A DNA stretch of 44,521 bases from an uncultured Hungatella sp. (GCA_947066955.1 CAMTAF010000015.1:1-44521); one strand, 5' to 3'; positions 1 to 8,452 are shown, counted from the stretch's first letter. Program-made: numbers and translations. The notes: a model not told the origin generated them from the letters alone.

Positions 1-52
1 CGGACAAACGGTTTTCAAGACCGCCTCGTTATGACCGCTTCGATACCTCTCC
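1..52 (-). tRNA. tRNA-Ser (anticodon TGA), 3' part cut off by window edge
   Basis: The reverse strand begins GGAGAGGTATCGAAGCGG at position 52, which is the usual start of a bacterial serine tRNA (acceptor strand, TA at 8-9, class II D arm). The anticodon loop reads CTTGAAA with TGA at plus-strand 15-17, so it decodes UCA/UCN serine codons. The variable arm, T arm and 3' acceptor lie outside the window. It lies downstream of ispD on the same strand and has its own strong promoter just upstream. Confidence 0.9.
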
Positions 53-66
53 AAACGTGCTTTTCA

Positions 67-95
67 ATATTACAGCACTTTCCAAGCTTTGTCAA
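67..95 (-). promoter_or_regulatory. Sigma-A promoter of tRNA-Ser
   Basis: On the minus strand a perfect -35 TTGACA (95-90), a 17-nt spacer and a -10 TAATAT (72-67) lie about 15 nt before the first base of tRNA-Ser. Such a close, near-consensus promoter is typical of stable RNA genes. Confidence 0.75.
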
Positions 96-216
96 GTACT
101 TTTTTCGCTTTTTGAGAGATTTTTCAGGGTTCATGGCATCCGTTGCTATAACCTCTGAACTGCTGCGGTTCATCATCAGGCTTGCTGTTTGTCTGTTCTT
201 TTGCAACAGCTTGATT

Positions 217-245
217 ATAATATCACTGAATTTTCTATATGTCAA
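217..245 (-). promoter_or_regulatory. Second possible promoter upstream of tRNA-Ser
   Basis: Minus-strand TTGACA (245-240), 17-nt spacer, TATTAT (222-217). It overlaps the last codons of ispD and points to the tRNA, so the tRNA may have tandem promoters. The region between (96-216) shows no convincing gene. Confidence 0.5.
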
Positions 246-969
246 CAGTTTTTCCCATTTTTCTCAAAAAAATTCCTGCGATCTCCAAATCTTCAGGAGT
301 GGTCACTTTGATGTTCTGGTAGCTTCCTTTTATAAGGCGGACTTTGTGTCTGGTCATGGTCTCCACCACCATGGCGTCATCCGTGATCCCTCTCTGGTGG
401 GAGGCCTCCTCAAACAGGCGGTCATAGGCCTTTCTGATTAGCTCATAGGAAAATGCCTGCGGCGTCTGAACCATCCACATATGACTGCGGTCCGGCGTAT
501 GGTCCGCATCGCCCTGGTCATCCACGATCTTGATGGTGTCTTTTACAGGCATCCCCACCACGCAGGCCCCGCAGGCGGCTGCGCCGTCTATGGCATCCCT
601 GATGATCTCCCCTGTGACGCAGGGGCGGGCCCCGTCGTGAATCAGTACGACGTCACTGCCTTCTGCTGCCTTAAGGCCCTCATACACAGAGTGATATCGT
701 TCCCTGCCTCCGGGAACCACTGCCGCTACTTTTTTAAATCCATAGCGCTCTACAATCTCCCTGCGGCAGAATTCCTCCTCGCCGGTGCCTGTGACCAGAA
801 TCATCTGGTCTACAGAGCTTTGTTCAAAAGCAGACAGAGCATACCATATTAAAGGACGCCCATCCAGATCCAGGTACTGCTTGTGCACCTGGGTCTCCAT
901 CCGGCTGCCTTTTCCCGCTGCCAGAACAATGGCTGTCACTGCGCGCCGGGCATTCTTTTCCTGCATCAT
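235..969 (-). CDS. ispD: 2-C-methyl-D-erythritol 4-phosphate cytidylyltransferase
   Basis: Transfers CMP from CTP to 2-C-methyl-D-erythritol 4-phosphate, the third step of the MEP isoprenoid pathway in the cytosol. The 244-residue product has the nucleotide-binding LAAGKGSRM at about residues 16-24 with the following KQYL, and the HDGARP motif in the middle. Start: two adjacent ATGs at 969 and 966; AGGAGG lies 9 nt before the first, so 969 is used. The open frame continues upstream to 1140, but that part is translation of repeat A and is not homologous to IspD. It lies 110 bp after tsaD on the same strand, the gap being filled by repeat A copies, and is followed by tRNA-Ser. Normal length for the family. 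Confidence 0.93.
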   Translation of the reverse strand: MMQEKNARRAVTAIVLAAGKGSRMETQVHKQYLDLDGRPLIWYALSAFEQSSVDQMILVTGTGEEEFCRREIVERYGFKKVAAVVPGGRERYHSVYEGLKAAEGSDVVLIHDGARPCVTGEIIRDAIDGAAACGACVVGMPVKDTIKIVDDQGDADHTPDRSHMWMVQTPQAFSYELIRKAYDRLFEEASHQRGITDDAMVVETMTRHKVRLIKGSYQNIKVTTPEDLEIAGIFLRKMGKTVDI

Positions 970-980
970 CACTCTCCCCC

Positions 981-1011
981 TCCTAGAAACGCTGCGCGTT
1001 TGCCTTCCCCC
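981..1011 (+). repeat. Partial copy of dispersed repeat A
   Basis: Contains only the right-hand end of repeat A: the arms AAACGC and GCGTTT followed by TGCCTTCCCCC. It sits immediately upstream of the ispD ribosome site, so the hairpin would fold directly next to the ispD translation start. Confidence 0.6.
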
Positions 1012-1017
1012 TTTTTT

Positions 1018-1100
1018 CGGTAGCGGCACGCGCCGCTTTGCGGCACCTGCCAGGTCGGAGGGAGGCATCCTAAAAACGCTTACGCGTTTGCCTCCCTCCT
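1018..1100 (+). repeat. Dispersed repeat A, copy 1
   Basis: About 83 bp that recur at 3121-3203, 39565-39650 and, inverted, 17840-17922. Landmarks in order: CGGCACGC, a small CCGC..GCGG hairpin, CCTGCCAGG, GGAGGGAGGCATCC, and a hairpin AAACGC-TTAC-GCGTTT flanked by complementary GGAGGC and GCCTCC arms. The last codons and stop of tsaD fall inside it. Confidence 0.85.
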
Positions 1101-2132
1101 CTCCCCTAGTTTGAGGTTGGGGATGGCGTTTAGGTCCCATCCGCTTCTCGCTCCGTTGATATACTCGTAATAGGCGGCGGTTCCGATCATGGCGGCGTTG
1201 TCAGTGCACAGGATGGGGGAGGGGTAGTACAGCTTCAGGCCCTGCCTCTTGCACCTCTTTCTCATCTCATCCCGCAGTCCTGAGTTGGCAGCCACGCCTC
1301 CTGCCATGGCTACCTTATCATAGCCCAGTTCTCTGGCTGCTTCTACGGTGTGGCTTACCAGCACGTCCACCACCGCGTATTGAAAGGAGGCAGCCAAGTC
1401 CGGCACATTGATCTCCTTGCCCGACATGTTGGCATGGTTGATATAGTTGAGCACTGCTGATTTTAAACCGCTGAAGCTGAAATCGTAGGGCGCTCCCTCT
1501 ACCTTGGCCCGGGGAAAATGGATGGCCAGGGGATTCCCGTTCTTTGCGGCCTTGTCCACCTTGGGGCCGCCGGGGTAGCCCAGCCCTACGGCCCTGGCTA
1601 CCTTATCGAACGCCTCTCCCGCCGCGTCGTCCCTGGTTCGTCCCAGGATCTGGAACTCTCCGTAGTCTTTCACTACTGTCAGGTGAGTGTGGCCGCCTGA
1701 CACAATCAAACACACAAACGGAGGCTCCAAGTCCGGGTGCTCGATAAAATTGGCGGACACATGGCCTTCGATGTGGTGGACTCCCACCAGGGGCTTGCCA
1801 GCCCCATAGGCGATGGCCTTGGCTTCCGCCACTCCCACCAGAAGAGCGCCCACCAGCCCTGGGCCGTAGGTGACTGCCACGGCGGTGATCTGCTCTAAGG
1901 TCATCCCCGCCTGGTCCAGAGCAGCCTGGATGACCTGGTTGATCTTCTCCATGTGTTTTCGGGAAGCCAGCTCCGGGACCACGCCGCCGTATAAAGTGTG
2001 CAGCGCGATCTGGGAGGAGATCACATTGGACAGCACCTCCCTGCCGTTCTTCACTACAGCAGCGGCGGTCTCATCACAGGAACTTTCCACTGAGAGAATG
2101 TAGACATCTTCTTCTGTTCTGTTCTTCTTCAT
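1080..2132 (-). CDS. tsaD: tRNA N6-adenosine threonylcarbamoyltransferase TsaD
   Basis: Catalytic subunit that moves the threonylcarbamoyl group from TC-AMP to A37 of ANN-decoding tRNAs, acting with TsaB and TsaE (both encoded at 4.0-5.2 kb). The 350-residue protein has the ASKHA fold: [13 protein letters not shown] at residues 14-26, the metal-binding pair H120/H124 in HHIEGH, and VSGGHTHL further on. ATG at 2132 is 3 nt after the rnz stop, with GAGG about 8 nt upstream inside rnz, so the two are one operon. Odd: the last residues (RREANA) and the TAA stop are encoded by a copy of dispersed repeat A, so the natural end was probably replaced when the repeat arrived. Confidence 0.96.
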   Translation of the reverse strand: MKKNRTEEDVYILSVESSCDETAAAVVKNGREVLSNVISSQIALHTLYGGVVPELASRKHMEKINQVIQAALDQAGMTLEQITAVAVTYGPGLVGALLVGVAEAKAIAYGAGKPLVGVHHIEGHVSANFIEHPDLEPPFVCLIVSGGHTHLTVVKDYGEFQILGRTRDDAAGEAFDKVARAVGLGYPGGPKVDKAAKNGNPLAIHFPRAKVEGAPYDFSFSGLKSAVLNYINHANMSGKEINVPDLAASFQYAVVDVLVSHTVEAARELGYDKVAMAGGVAANSGLRDEMRKRCKRQGLKLYYPSPILCTDNAAMIGTAAYYEYINGARSGWDLNAIPNLKLGERREANA

Positions 2133-2134
2133 CT

Positions 2135-3046
2135 TTAATCCTCTTCAAAATCCAGCTCCGCCGTTCTTCCATCCCTGGCGGCTACTGCGGCGGGAAAGAT
2201 CTCCCGAACCTTGTCTATATACTCCTCCGGCCTGGTCAGGGACGGGCTGTAGTGGGTGAGCCACATAACCTTGGGCCGTGCTTCCTTTGCCAGTCTGGCT
2301 GCTTCATAGAAAGTCATATGCTTATATTCTCTGGCCTTGGCCTCTTTCCCGTCCTCCCCGTACATCCCCTCACAGATGAACAGATCCGCCTCCCTGGCAT
2401 ACTCTGCTATGACGGGGACTGGCCTTGTGTCCGTACAGTATACCACCTTAAGTCCTCTGCGGGCAGGCCCCAGAACCATGTCAGGGGTGTACACTTTCCC
2501 GTCCGCCTCCAGGGTCTCGCCTTTCTGCAGGCGGCTCCACAGCTTCAGGGGAATTCCCTGGGCTTTGGCCCGCTCTGCGTCAAATCTTCCTGCCCTGGGG
2601 ATGGATATGGCGTAACCGTAGCAGATTACATTGTGATTCACCCGGTAGGCGTCGATGTGATAGGGCCCCAGCTCTAAGTGTTCCCTGGGCTCCGTCAGTT
2701 CCACAAACCGCAGGGGAAACGGCAGCTCCGGGGCAATGGTCCGCAACGCGGCCACCACCCGCTCAAGGCCTCTTGGGCCGGCCAGGGTCAGGGGCTCGGT
2801 CCTCTCCGCGTTTCCCATGGTCAGCAAAAGCCCGGGCAGGCCGCTTATGTGATCCGCGTGATAGTGGGTAAAACAGATAATGTCAATGGGCTTTGGGCTC
2901 CAGCCCTTTTCTTTCAAAGCGATCTGGGTTCCTTCCCCGCAGTCGATCAGCAGGCTGCTGCCGTCGCAGCGGGCCATCATGGATGTCAGCCACCGGTACG
3001 GAAGCGGCATCATCCCTCCTGTTCCCAGAAGGCAAATATCCAACAT
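2135..3046 (-). CDS. rnz: Ribonuclease Z
   Basis: Metallo-beta-lactamase-fold endonuclease that cleaves the 3' trailer of tRNA precursors. The 303-residue product carries the zinc motif THYHADH at residues 60-66, a GEGTQ segment typical of RNase Z just before it, and a late HYSPS histidine motif. ATG at 3046 has GGAG 8 nt upstream; the open frame reaches a TTG two codons earlier, which is too close to the ribosome site. First gene of an rnz-tsaD-(ispD) run of tRNA-related genes. Confidence 0.93.
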   Translation of the reverse strand: MLDICLLGTGGMMPLPYRWLTSMMARCDGSSLLIDCGEGTQIALKEKGWSPKPIDIICFTHYHADHISGLPGLLLTMGNAERTEPLTLAGPRGLERVVAALRTIAPELPFPLRFVELTEPREHLELGPYHIDAYRVNHNVICYGYAISIPRAGRFDAERAKAQGIPLKLWSRLQKGETLEADGKVYTPDMVLGPARRGLKVVYCTDTRPVPVIAEYAREADLFICEGMYGEDGKEAKAREYKHMTFYEAARLAKEARPKVMWLTHYSPSLTRPEEYIDKVREIFPAAVAARDGRTAELDFEED

Positions 3047-3120
3047 AACCAAATCTCCATTCTTTTACATTTTCTTTTCCCCTATCCTATCAGATATTGC
3101 CTGAAATATCAAACCCTTTT

Positions 3121-3203
3121 TCGTATCGGCACGCACCGCTGCGCGGTACCTGCCAGGACGTCGGAAGGCATCCTGGAAACGCTTACGCGTTTGCCTTCCT
3201 CCT
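3121..3203 (+). repeat. Dispersed repeat A, copy 2
   Basis: Same landmarks as the other copies (TATCGGCACGC, CCTGCCAGG, GGAAGGCATCC, AAACGC-TTAC-GCGTTT, GCCTTCC). It begins right after the stop codon of the small CxxC gene and fills most of the gap before rnz. GGAAGGCA and TGCCTTCC form the outer stem. Confidence 0.85.
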
Positions 3204-3444
3204 ATATAAATTCCCGTGTTTCTTGTACCTCGGCGCTGATATGGAACGTGTCCACAAACTGATCATAGCACTCTTCGCACAAATCAAAGCCGTGGATCTC
3301 CCCATCTTTCTCCGAAAAATAATCCCATGTGTGCTCTACCCGCAGAACTCCTTCCCGCACGATTCCGTCTTTCACTGCCAGTTTCTTTCCGCAGCAATTG
3401 CAGATCACGGTTTCCAGTTCTCCATTACTTTTGTATTTTCTCAT
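3202..3444 (-). CDS. Small protein with two CxxC pairs, unknown function
   Basis: An 80-residue acidic protein with C15-x-x-C18 (C17 also present) and C56-x-x-C59, the spacing of a small treble-clef or zinc-ribbon domain. I do not recognise a named family. ATG at 3444 has AAAGGTGAG upstream; a promoter lies at 3556-3584. It is followed by repeat A and then rnz. Without a clear function, a role as a small metal-binding regulatory or accessory protein is only a guess from the cysteines. The reading frame uses normal codons and a good ribosome site, which supports it as real. Confidence 0.75.
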   Translation of the reverse strand: MRKYKSNGELETVICNCCGKKLAVKDGIVREGVLRVEHTWDYFSEKDGEIHGFDLCEECYDQFVDTFHISAEVQETREFI

Positions 3445-3555
3445 CTCATTCTCACCTTTCTTGATCCCACATTTTCCTGAGGGCGTCTTCCCCTGCCATC
3501 CCGTCCCCTATAGAGCTTTGATCAGACCGGGCCGCACCCTGGTGGATACCCCTAC

Positions 3556-3584
3556 ATTATAAATGTTTCTTCGGTGATTTTTAA
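3556..3584 (-). promoter_or_regulatory. Sigma-A promoter for the CxxC gene and probably rnz-tsaD-ispD
   Basis: Minus-strand TTAAAA (3584-3579), 17-nt spacer, perfect TATAAT (3561-3556), about 110 nt before the ATG at 3444. No terminator was seen between this gene and rnz other than the repeat A hairpin. Confidence 0.6.
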
Positions 3585-3596
3585 GTGGAAAATGTT

Positions 3597-4031
3597 TCAT
3601 GCAAAGCGGCGCCACATGATGACGGCATCTTCTTTGGGGTCTGTGTAATAGTCCTTTCGGACGGCTTCTTTCACAAAACCACAGGATTCATACAAGTTTA
3701 TGGCTGTTTGGTTGCCTGCACGCACCTCCAATGTCAGATCCGTGATTCCCTGGCTGCTGGTATATTCTGCCATGGCTTCCATCAATTTTCTGCCCAGTCC
3801 CCTGCCTCTCAAAAGCGGATGAACCGCTACCCGCTCAATCTCGCCCTCCCCTGTGAGGATCCGAAAATTGATATATCCGGCAGCGATCCCGTTTTCTTCC
3901 CACACCAGATACAGGTCCAGTCCGTTGGACAGCCCCTGTTCCAGACTTTCATAGGACCACGGCACTGAAAAGGACAGCTGTTCCAGCTCCGTCACCGCAT
4001 CCAGGTCATCTTTGCGCATCCATCTGATCAT
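3597..4031 (-). CDS. rimI: Ribosomal protein S18-alanine N-acetyltransferase
   Basis: GNAT-family acetyltransferase that in known members acetylates the N-terminal alanine of ribosomal protein S18. The 144-residue product has the acetyl-CoA pyrophosphate loop (HPLLRGRGLGRKLM) and the RimI-like ending with LEVRAGNQTAINLYESCGF. ATG at 4031 has AGAGG 6 nt upstream and overlaps the end of tsaB by 26 nt, so translation is probably coupled; the open frame further upstream is just antiphase tsaB sequence. The tsaE-tsaB-rimI order is common in Firmicutes. Confidence 0.92.
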   Translation of the reverse strand: MIRWMRKDDLDAVTELEQLSFSVPWSYESLEQGLSNGLDLYLVWEENGIAAGYINFRILTGEGEIERVAVHPLLRGRGLGRKLMEAMAEYTSSQGITDLTLEVRAGNQTAINLYESCGFVKEAVRKDYYTDPKEDAVIMWRRFA

Positions 4032-4722
4032 TTTTCGCCTCTCTTTCTCGTTCTGCCTGGGATTTCCGCAGATAATCCGGCACAAACGCGGCGGCTTCCA
4101 CGGACATCCCCTTCTTGTAGTATTCCATGCCCAGGGCAGCCACAGAGGCGGCTCTCTGACGGTTGTGGGAGGCCGGCGCAAAGCAGAATTCTGTCTTCAG
4201 CTCTGTTTCGATCTGGGCGCGGCACACATTTACCCCATCCCCCAAAAAGATCACCTTCTCCTCCATACTGTTCAAGATCCTGATCAGATCTCCCATATCC
4301 ATGGCGCACTGCTCTTTTACCGCCTCCAGGCCCTTCTCCACATGGTACAGCCCCGTGTACACCTGATTCCGCCTGGCGTCCATGATGGGGCACACCAGGG
4401 CAGAGCTTCCCCACAGATTGTAGGCCATGGCCTCCACCGTGGGAACATGGATCAGCGGCTTTTTCAATGCAAGACCCAGCCCTTTGGCCGTGGCGCCGCC
4501 GATGCGCAGCCCTGTGAAGGACCCTGGACCGCCTGCCACGGCGATAGCATCCAAAGACGTTAAGTCCAGCTCCAGCATGTTCACGATCTCGTCAATCATT
4601 GGCAGCAAAGTCTGGGAATGGGTCTTTTTAAAATTCACCGTATATTCTGCTGTCAAAATGTCGTCGGCCACCACTGCCACCGACGCCACCAGAGACGAGC
4701 TCTCAATCCCCAGCACCTTCAT
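4006..4722 (-). CDS. tsaB: TsaB, threonylcarbamoyladenosine biosynthesis subunit
   Basis: Inactive ASKHA paralogue of TsaD that forms the TsaB-TsaD dimer needed for t6A37 tRNA modification. The 238-residue protein starts with MKVLGIESSS and carries the family signature AGGPGSFTGLRIG at about residues 63-75. ATG at 4722 overlaps the end of tsaE by 20 nt; its own end overlaps rimI by 26 nt. Length is normal. Confidence 0.95.
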   Translation of the reverse strand: MKVLGIESSSLVASVAVVADDILTAEYTVNFKKTHSQTLLPMIDEIVNMLELDLTSLDAIAVAGGPGSFTGLRIGGATAKGLGLALKKPLIHVPTVEAMAYNLWGSSALVCPIMDARRNQVYTGLYHVEKGLEAVKEQCAMDMGDLIRILNSMEEKVIFLGDGVNVCRAQIETELKTEFCFAPASHNRQRAASVAALGMEYYKKGMSVEAAAFVPDYLRKSQAEREREAKNDQMDAQR

Positions 4723-5161
4723 GAGTTTCTCCCTTCTTTATCGTGATTCTCCTGTAGTCAAAACCTTTCTCCAGATCCTTCTCAATAAGGATCCACACAG
4801 CCTCCTCCGGCAGGATCTCTCTGATCCGGGACGGCCACTCGATTAGGCAGACTCCCTCTCCGTAAAAGCAGTCCTCATAGCCGATCTCCTCCATCTCCTC
4901 CACATCCCCGATGCGGTACACGTCAAAATGGTACATGGGCAGCCGCCCGTCTTCGTACTGCTGCTGGATAGTAAAGGTGGGGCTGTTCACCGGACCCTTG
5001 ACCCCTAAGCCTCCGGCAAATCCCTGGGTAAACACGGTCTTTCCCGCTCCCAGATCTCCCTCCAGGCAGTAGACCGTGCCAGCCTTGGCCTTCTCGCCCA
5101 GCTTTCTGCCCAGCTCATAAGTCTCCTCCGGTGTGTTGGTCTCATAAATCATGTCCCTCAT
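4703..5161 (-). CDS. tsaE: TsaE, ATPase of the t6A tRNA modification complex
   Basis: Small P-loop ATPase (152 residues) that drives turnover of the TsaB-TsaD complex. Walker A GDLGAGKT lies near residue 35, followed by SPTFT and the YHFDVYR segment that identify the family. The ATG at 5161 overlaps the TGA stop of the preceding YcxB-like gene as ATGA, which indicates translational coupling. Confidence 0.95.
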   Translation of the reverse strand: MRDMIYETNTPEETYELGRKLGEKAKAGTVYCLEGDLGAGKTVFTQGFAGGLGVKGPVNSPTFTIQQQYEDGRLPMYHFDVYRIGDVEEMEEIGYEDCFYGEGVCLIEWPSRIREILPEEAVWILIEKDLEKGFDYRRITIKKGETHEGAGD

Positions 5162-5670
5162 CTCGATACCCTCTTAAGCCTTTCCCCTGGCAGCACTTCC
5201 CGCAAAAATCCCGCAAATTTTTCCTTGTCTTCTCCCAGAATCCTGTCCGGGATCAGGTAGGCCCGCATCTGGCCCATGTACAGGATGTACTCGCCCCGGA
5301 TCCCCACGACCCTGCCGATCTGATCCCAGGTCACATCCAGGGACTGGTCTCCTTGGGCCACGGTGAAGCCTTCTTTTGTAAATGTCATGTCCATGGGCGC
5401 CTTCATCCGGTCATTTCTCACCTGCTTCATGGCCTTCAAAAACAGAAGCCCCGGCTGCCACACCGTAAACATCAGCACGCACACCAGCAGGAGAAGTCTC
5501 CTCCCCACGCCGGTCTGGCTCCACTGGGTCACCAGCAGATACAGGGAGGCCAGGGTGAACAGCACATTGAACACTCCCAGATACCCTTTGTTGGCATGGT
5601 ACATGGAGAACAGCCACAGGTCCTTTGCCTCCACCTGAATGTGAAACTGAAATCTCTGCTCCTGCGCCAT
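5158..5670 (-). CDS. YcxB-like membrane protein
   Basis: A 170-residue protein with two adjacent hydrophobic segments (about residues 31-50 and 58-80) followed by a soluble C-terminal domain of about 90 residues, the arrangement of YcxB-family proteins of unknown function. The ATG at 5670 with AGGTGA 5 nt upstream is preferred; an in-frame GTG at 5679 is the alternative. It overlaps tsaE by 4 nt (ATGA), and follows tex by about 45 nt, so tex, this gene, tsaE, tsaB and rimI look like one transcript. Confidence 0.75.
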   Translation of the reverse strand: MAQEQRFQFHIQVEAKDLWLFSMYHANKGYLGVFNVLFTLASLYLLVTQWSQTGVGRRLLLLVCVLMFTVWQPGLLFLKAMKQVRNDRMKAPMDMTFTKEGFTVAQGDQSLDVTWDQIGRVVGIRGEYILYMGQMRAYLIPDRILGEDKEKFAGFLREVLPGERLKRVSR

Positions 5671-5715
5671 ATTCCTCACCTATCCTTTCAAACTTATCCC
5701 TTCATACTTATCCTT

Positions 5716-7857
5716 TCACACTTTCATGGTCAGGGCGATCCTCTTTTTCGCCGCGTCAACGCTGAGCACTTTCACCTCCACGATGTCCCCCACGCTGACC
5801 ACCTCCATGGGATGTTTGATGCGGCGGTCCGACATCTGGGAAATGTGCACCAGGCCATCCTGGTGGACTCCGATATCTACAAACGCGCCGAAATCAATGA
5901 CATTGCGGACCGTGCCCTTGAGGACCATGCCCGGGGTTAAGTCTTTCATATCCATCACGTCTGTGCGCAGAATCGGTTTTGGCATCTCATCCCTGGGATC
6001 CCTGGCCGGCTTCTCAAGTTCATTTACAATATCCTTGAGGGTGAGCTCTCCAATGCCCAGCTCCTGGGCCAGGCTTTTGTAGTCGTGAATCTTCTTTCCA
6101 ATGCCCTTAAGCCCTCCGGCTCCGATCTCTTCCGGCTTGCATCCAAGTTTTTTGAGGAGCTTTTCTGCCGCCTCATAGCTCTCCGGGTGGACGCTGGTGC
6201 CGTCGAGAGGATTGGACCCGCCCTGGATCCGCATAAAACCCGCGCACTGTTCATAGGCCTTTGGCCCCAGCTTGGCCACCTTGAGAAGCTGATTTCTGCT
6301 TCGGAACGCGCCGTTCTCCTCCCGGTAGGCCACGATATTCTTTGCCAGGGCCTTGCTGATGCCGGACACATACTCAAGGAGCGGGGCGGAGGCTGTGTTT
6401 AAGTCCACGCCCACCTTGTTCACGCAGTCCTCCACCACTCCCTGGAGGGCCTCCCCTAAGTGTTTCTGGTTCATGTCGTGCTGATACTGCCCCACTCCGA
6501 TGGATTTGGGATCGATCTTTACCAGCTCCGCCAGAGGGTCCTGGAGGCGCCTGGCGATGGAGGCGGCGCTCCTCTGCCCTACGTCAAAATTGGGGAACTC
6601 CTCTGTTGCCAGCTTGCTGGCAGAGTACACGGAGGCCCCTGCTTCGTTTACAATGACATACTGAACCTTTTCCGGGATCTCCTTGAGCAGCTCCACGATC
6701 ACCTGCTCCGATTCCCTGGAAGCGGTGCCGTTTCCCACGGAGATCAGGGAAATGTTGTAGCGGCGGATCAATTTTTTCAAAATCTCTTTTGCCTCAGATA
6801 CTTTATTCTGAGGCGCTGTGGGGTAGATCACCACAGTGTCCAAAACCTTTCCTGTGGCATCCACCACTGCCAGCTTGCAGCCTGTGCGGAAGGCCGGATC
6901 CCATCCCAGCACCACTTTTCCTGTAATGGGCGGCTGCATCAGAAGCTGCTGGAGATTCTTTCCGAACACCTTGACAGCGCCGTCCTCCGCCGCTTCTGTC
7001 AGCTGGCTGCGGATCTCCCTCTCTATGGCGGGAGCGATGAGGCGCTTGTAGCTGTCCTCCGCAACTGCTTTGAGCACAGGGGTGGTATAGGGGTTGTCCC
7101 TGACAATGACCTGCTTCTCCAGGTAGCGGATAATATCCTCCTCGGGGGCGCTGATCTTTACGGTGAGAATCTTCTCCTTCTCCCCCCGGTTCAGGGCCAG
7201 GATCCGGTGTCCTGCCGTTCTCTTCAGGGATTCCTCGTAATTGTAATACATCTCGTAGACCGACTCTGTCTTCTCGTCCTTGGCCGCGGACTGGATCGTC
7301 CCCTGATTCATGGTGACATTCCGGATATAGGTCCGGTACTTGGCCTCGTCGGAGATCCGCTCCGCCAGGATATCCCCGGCTCCGGCGATGGCCTCTGCCG
7401 CGTCAGACACCCCTTTCTCATCAGATACATAGGCCTGGGCCGTCTTCTCAAGAGGCTCTTTTGTCATCTGCAGGGCAATGAGATCGGCCAGAGGGCCCAG
7501 GCCCTTCTCCTGAGCAATGGTGGCCCTTGTTCTTCTCTTTGGCCGGTAGGGCCGGTATAAGTCCTCCACCGCCACCAGTGTGGCTGCCTCCAGAATCTGT
7601 TTTTCCAGCTCAGGCGTCAATTTCCCCTGATCCCGGATGGTTGACAGCACCTGCTCCTTCTTTTCCTCCAGGTTTCTTAAGTACCGGAGCCTCTCATCCA
7701 GATTTCTCAGCACCTCGTCGTTTAAGGCGCCTGTCTGCTCTTTCCGGTATCTGGCGATAAACGGGATAGTGTTGCCCTCGTCGATCAGCTTCACCGCTGC
7801 CTCCACCTGGCTCCGTCCGATATTCAGTTCCTGCTGCAATGCTTTAATAATATCCAT
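5716..7857 (-). CDS. tex: Tex family S1 RNA-binding protein
   Basis: Tex/YhgF is a conserved transcription-accessory RNA-binding protein. The 713-residue product has the expected parts: N-terminal helical domain with PFIARYRKEQTG near residue 45, the YqgF/RuvC-like domain (GWDPAFRTGCKLAVVD near 330), helix-hairpin-helix motifs (TASAPLLEYVSGI near 500), and a C-terminal S1 domain (GTVRNVIDFGAFVDIGVHQDGL near 645). Start at ATG 7857 (MDIIKALQQEL) preceded by AAGGA/AGGA; the ATG 12 codons upstream has no ribosome site. First gene of the run leading to tsaE-tsaB-rimI. Confidence 0.94.
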   Translation of the reverse strand: MDIIKALQQELNIGRSQVEAAVKLIDEGNTIPFIARYRKEQTGALNDEVLRNLDERLRYLRNLEEKKEQVLSTIRDQGKLTPELEKQILEAATLVAVEDLYRPYRPKRRTRATIAQEKGLGPLADLIALQMTKEPLEKTAQAYVSDEKGVSDAAEAIAGAGDILAERISDEAKYRTYIRNVTMNQGTIQSAAKDEKTESVYEMYYNYEESLKRTAGHRILALNRGEKEKILTVKISAPEEDIIRYLEKQVIVRDNPYTTPVLKAVAEDSYKRLIAPAIEREIRSQLTEAAEDGAVKVFGKNLQQLLMQPPITGKVVLGWDPAFRTGCKLAVVDATGKVLDTVVIYPTAPQNKVSEAKEILKKLIRRYNISLISVGNGTASRESEQVIVELLKEIPEKVQYVIVNEAGASVYSASKLATEEFPNFDVGQRSAASIARRLQDPLAELVKIDPKSIGVGQYQHDMNQKHLGEALQGVVEDCVNKVGVDLNTASAPLLEYVSGISKALAKNIVAYREENGAFRSRNQLLKVAKLGPKAYEQCAGFMRIQGGSNPLDGTSVHPESYEAAEKLLKKLGCKPEEIGAGGLKGIGKKIHDYKSLAQELGIGELTLKDIVNELEKPARDPRDEMPKPILRTDVMDMKDLTPGMVLKGTVRNVIDFGAFVDIGVHQDGLVHISQMSDRRIKHPMEVVSVGDIVEVKVLSVDAAKKRIALTMKV

Positions 7858-7911
7858 ATGTTCCTGTTCCTTTTTTTCTTGAAAGTTCCCCATCTCAGTG
7901 GACTGCTACCC

Positions 7912-7940
7912 ATTATATAGCGAAACTCTGCCTGCGTCCA
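7912..7940 (-). promoter_or_regulatory. Promoter of tex
   Basis: Minus-strand TGGACG (7940-7935), 17-nt spacer, TATAAT (7917-7912), about 55 nt before the tex ATG. The -35 matches 4 of 6 positions, the -10 all six. Confidence 0.55.
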
Positions 7941-8061
7941 GACAATTTTTGTGTTGTATCGTTTTTGTGACAAGAGGGGATTTCGTTGTTATGGATATTG
8001 AAATGTATAATTGAAAGGGAAAAGATGTAAGTTATTATTTCCGACAAAGCAAGAAGAATGC

Positions 8062-8247
8062 TTACAGATCATCCACTGTCATAACCTTTATGTCTTTAAA
8101 CCGCCTCAGCTGCTTATCTAGTGATTCTTTGCCCAGATTATAGCTGTTTATAAAAAAAGCTTTTACCTTATTCCCATATTGAGGACTCTTTTCCAAATAA
8201 TAGATATACAGGGATGTGTCTATAAAAATACGTCTAAATTCTGTCAT
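8062..8247 (-). pseudogene. PIN-domain toxin remnant with internal deletion
   Basis: Encodes 61 residues. The first 32 (FIDTSLYIYYLEKSPQYGNK) look like the N-terminal strand and helix of a VapC-type PIN ribonuclease with the first catalytic Asp. The last 20 (DKQLRRFKDIKVMTVDDL) look like the usual C-terminus. The middle, about 70-80 residues that would carry the remaining acidic catalytic residues, is absent while the frame is kept. The start overlaps the end of the antitoxin-like gene by 14 nt, the typical arrangement of a vapBC-type pair. It is probably inactive as a nuclease. Confidence 0.65.
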
Positions 8248-8452
8248 TTTTTCTTATTTCCTCCATATATTCCTCAACACATTTTCCACGTTCTGTTTCC
8301 ATGCCATATCTGTCCCAGTCAATCTTTTTTCTTCTTTTCCTATATGGATGATCAAGTATTGTTAAAATTACTTCTTTACCATCGTAATTATTTATATTGT
8401 CATTTTCGATAATTATAGTATCTCCCTGTATGGTTCCAGCTAATGCTAACAT
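8234..8452 (-). CDS. Antitoxin-like protein paired with PIN remnant
   Basis: A 72-residue protein: a short N-terminal beta-rich part (LALAGTIQGDTIII) then a basic stretch (RKRRKKIDWDRYG) and an acidic helical end. I infer an antitoxin role from size, the 14-nt overlap with the downstream PIN-type gene, and this N-terminal pattern, which is seen in small antitoxin-like proteins next to PIN toxins; I cannot name the family. ATG at 8452 has AAGGAG 9 nt upstream. The open frame to 8581 is repeat B sequence and not part of the gene. With its toxin apparently crippled, it may be a relic. Confidence 0.6.
   Translation of the reverse strand: MLALAGTIQGDTIIIENDNINNYDGKEVILTILDHPYRKRRKKIDWDRYGMETERGKCVEEYMEEIRKNDRI

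Noticed and set aside
15-245. Minus-strand ORF overlapping the tRNA-Ser
   Set aside because: It covers the tRNA and its promoters, has no ribosome site and no recognisable sequence.
970-1140. 57-residue N-terminal extension of IspD
   Set aside because: It is translation of repeat A and antiphase tsaD sequence; a good ribosome site precedes ATG 969.
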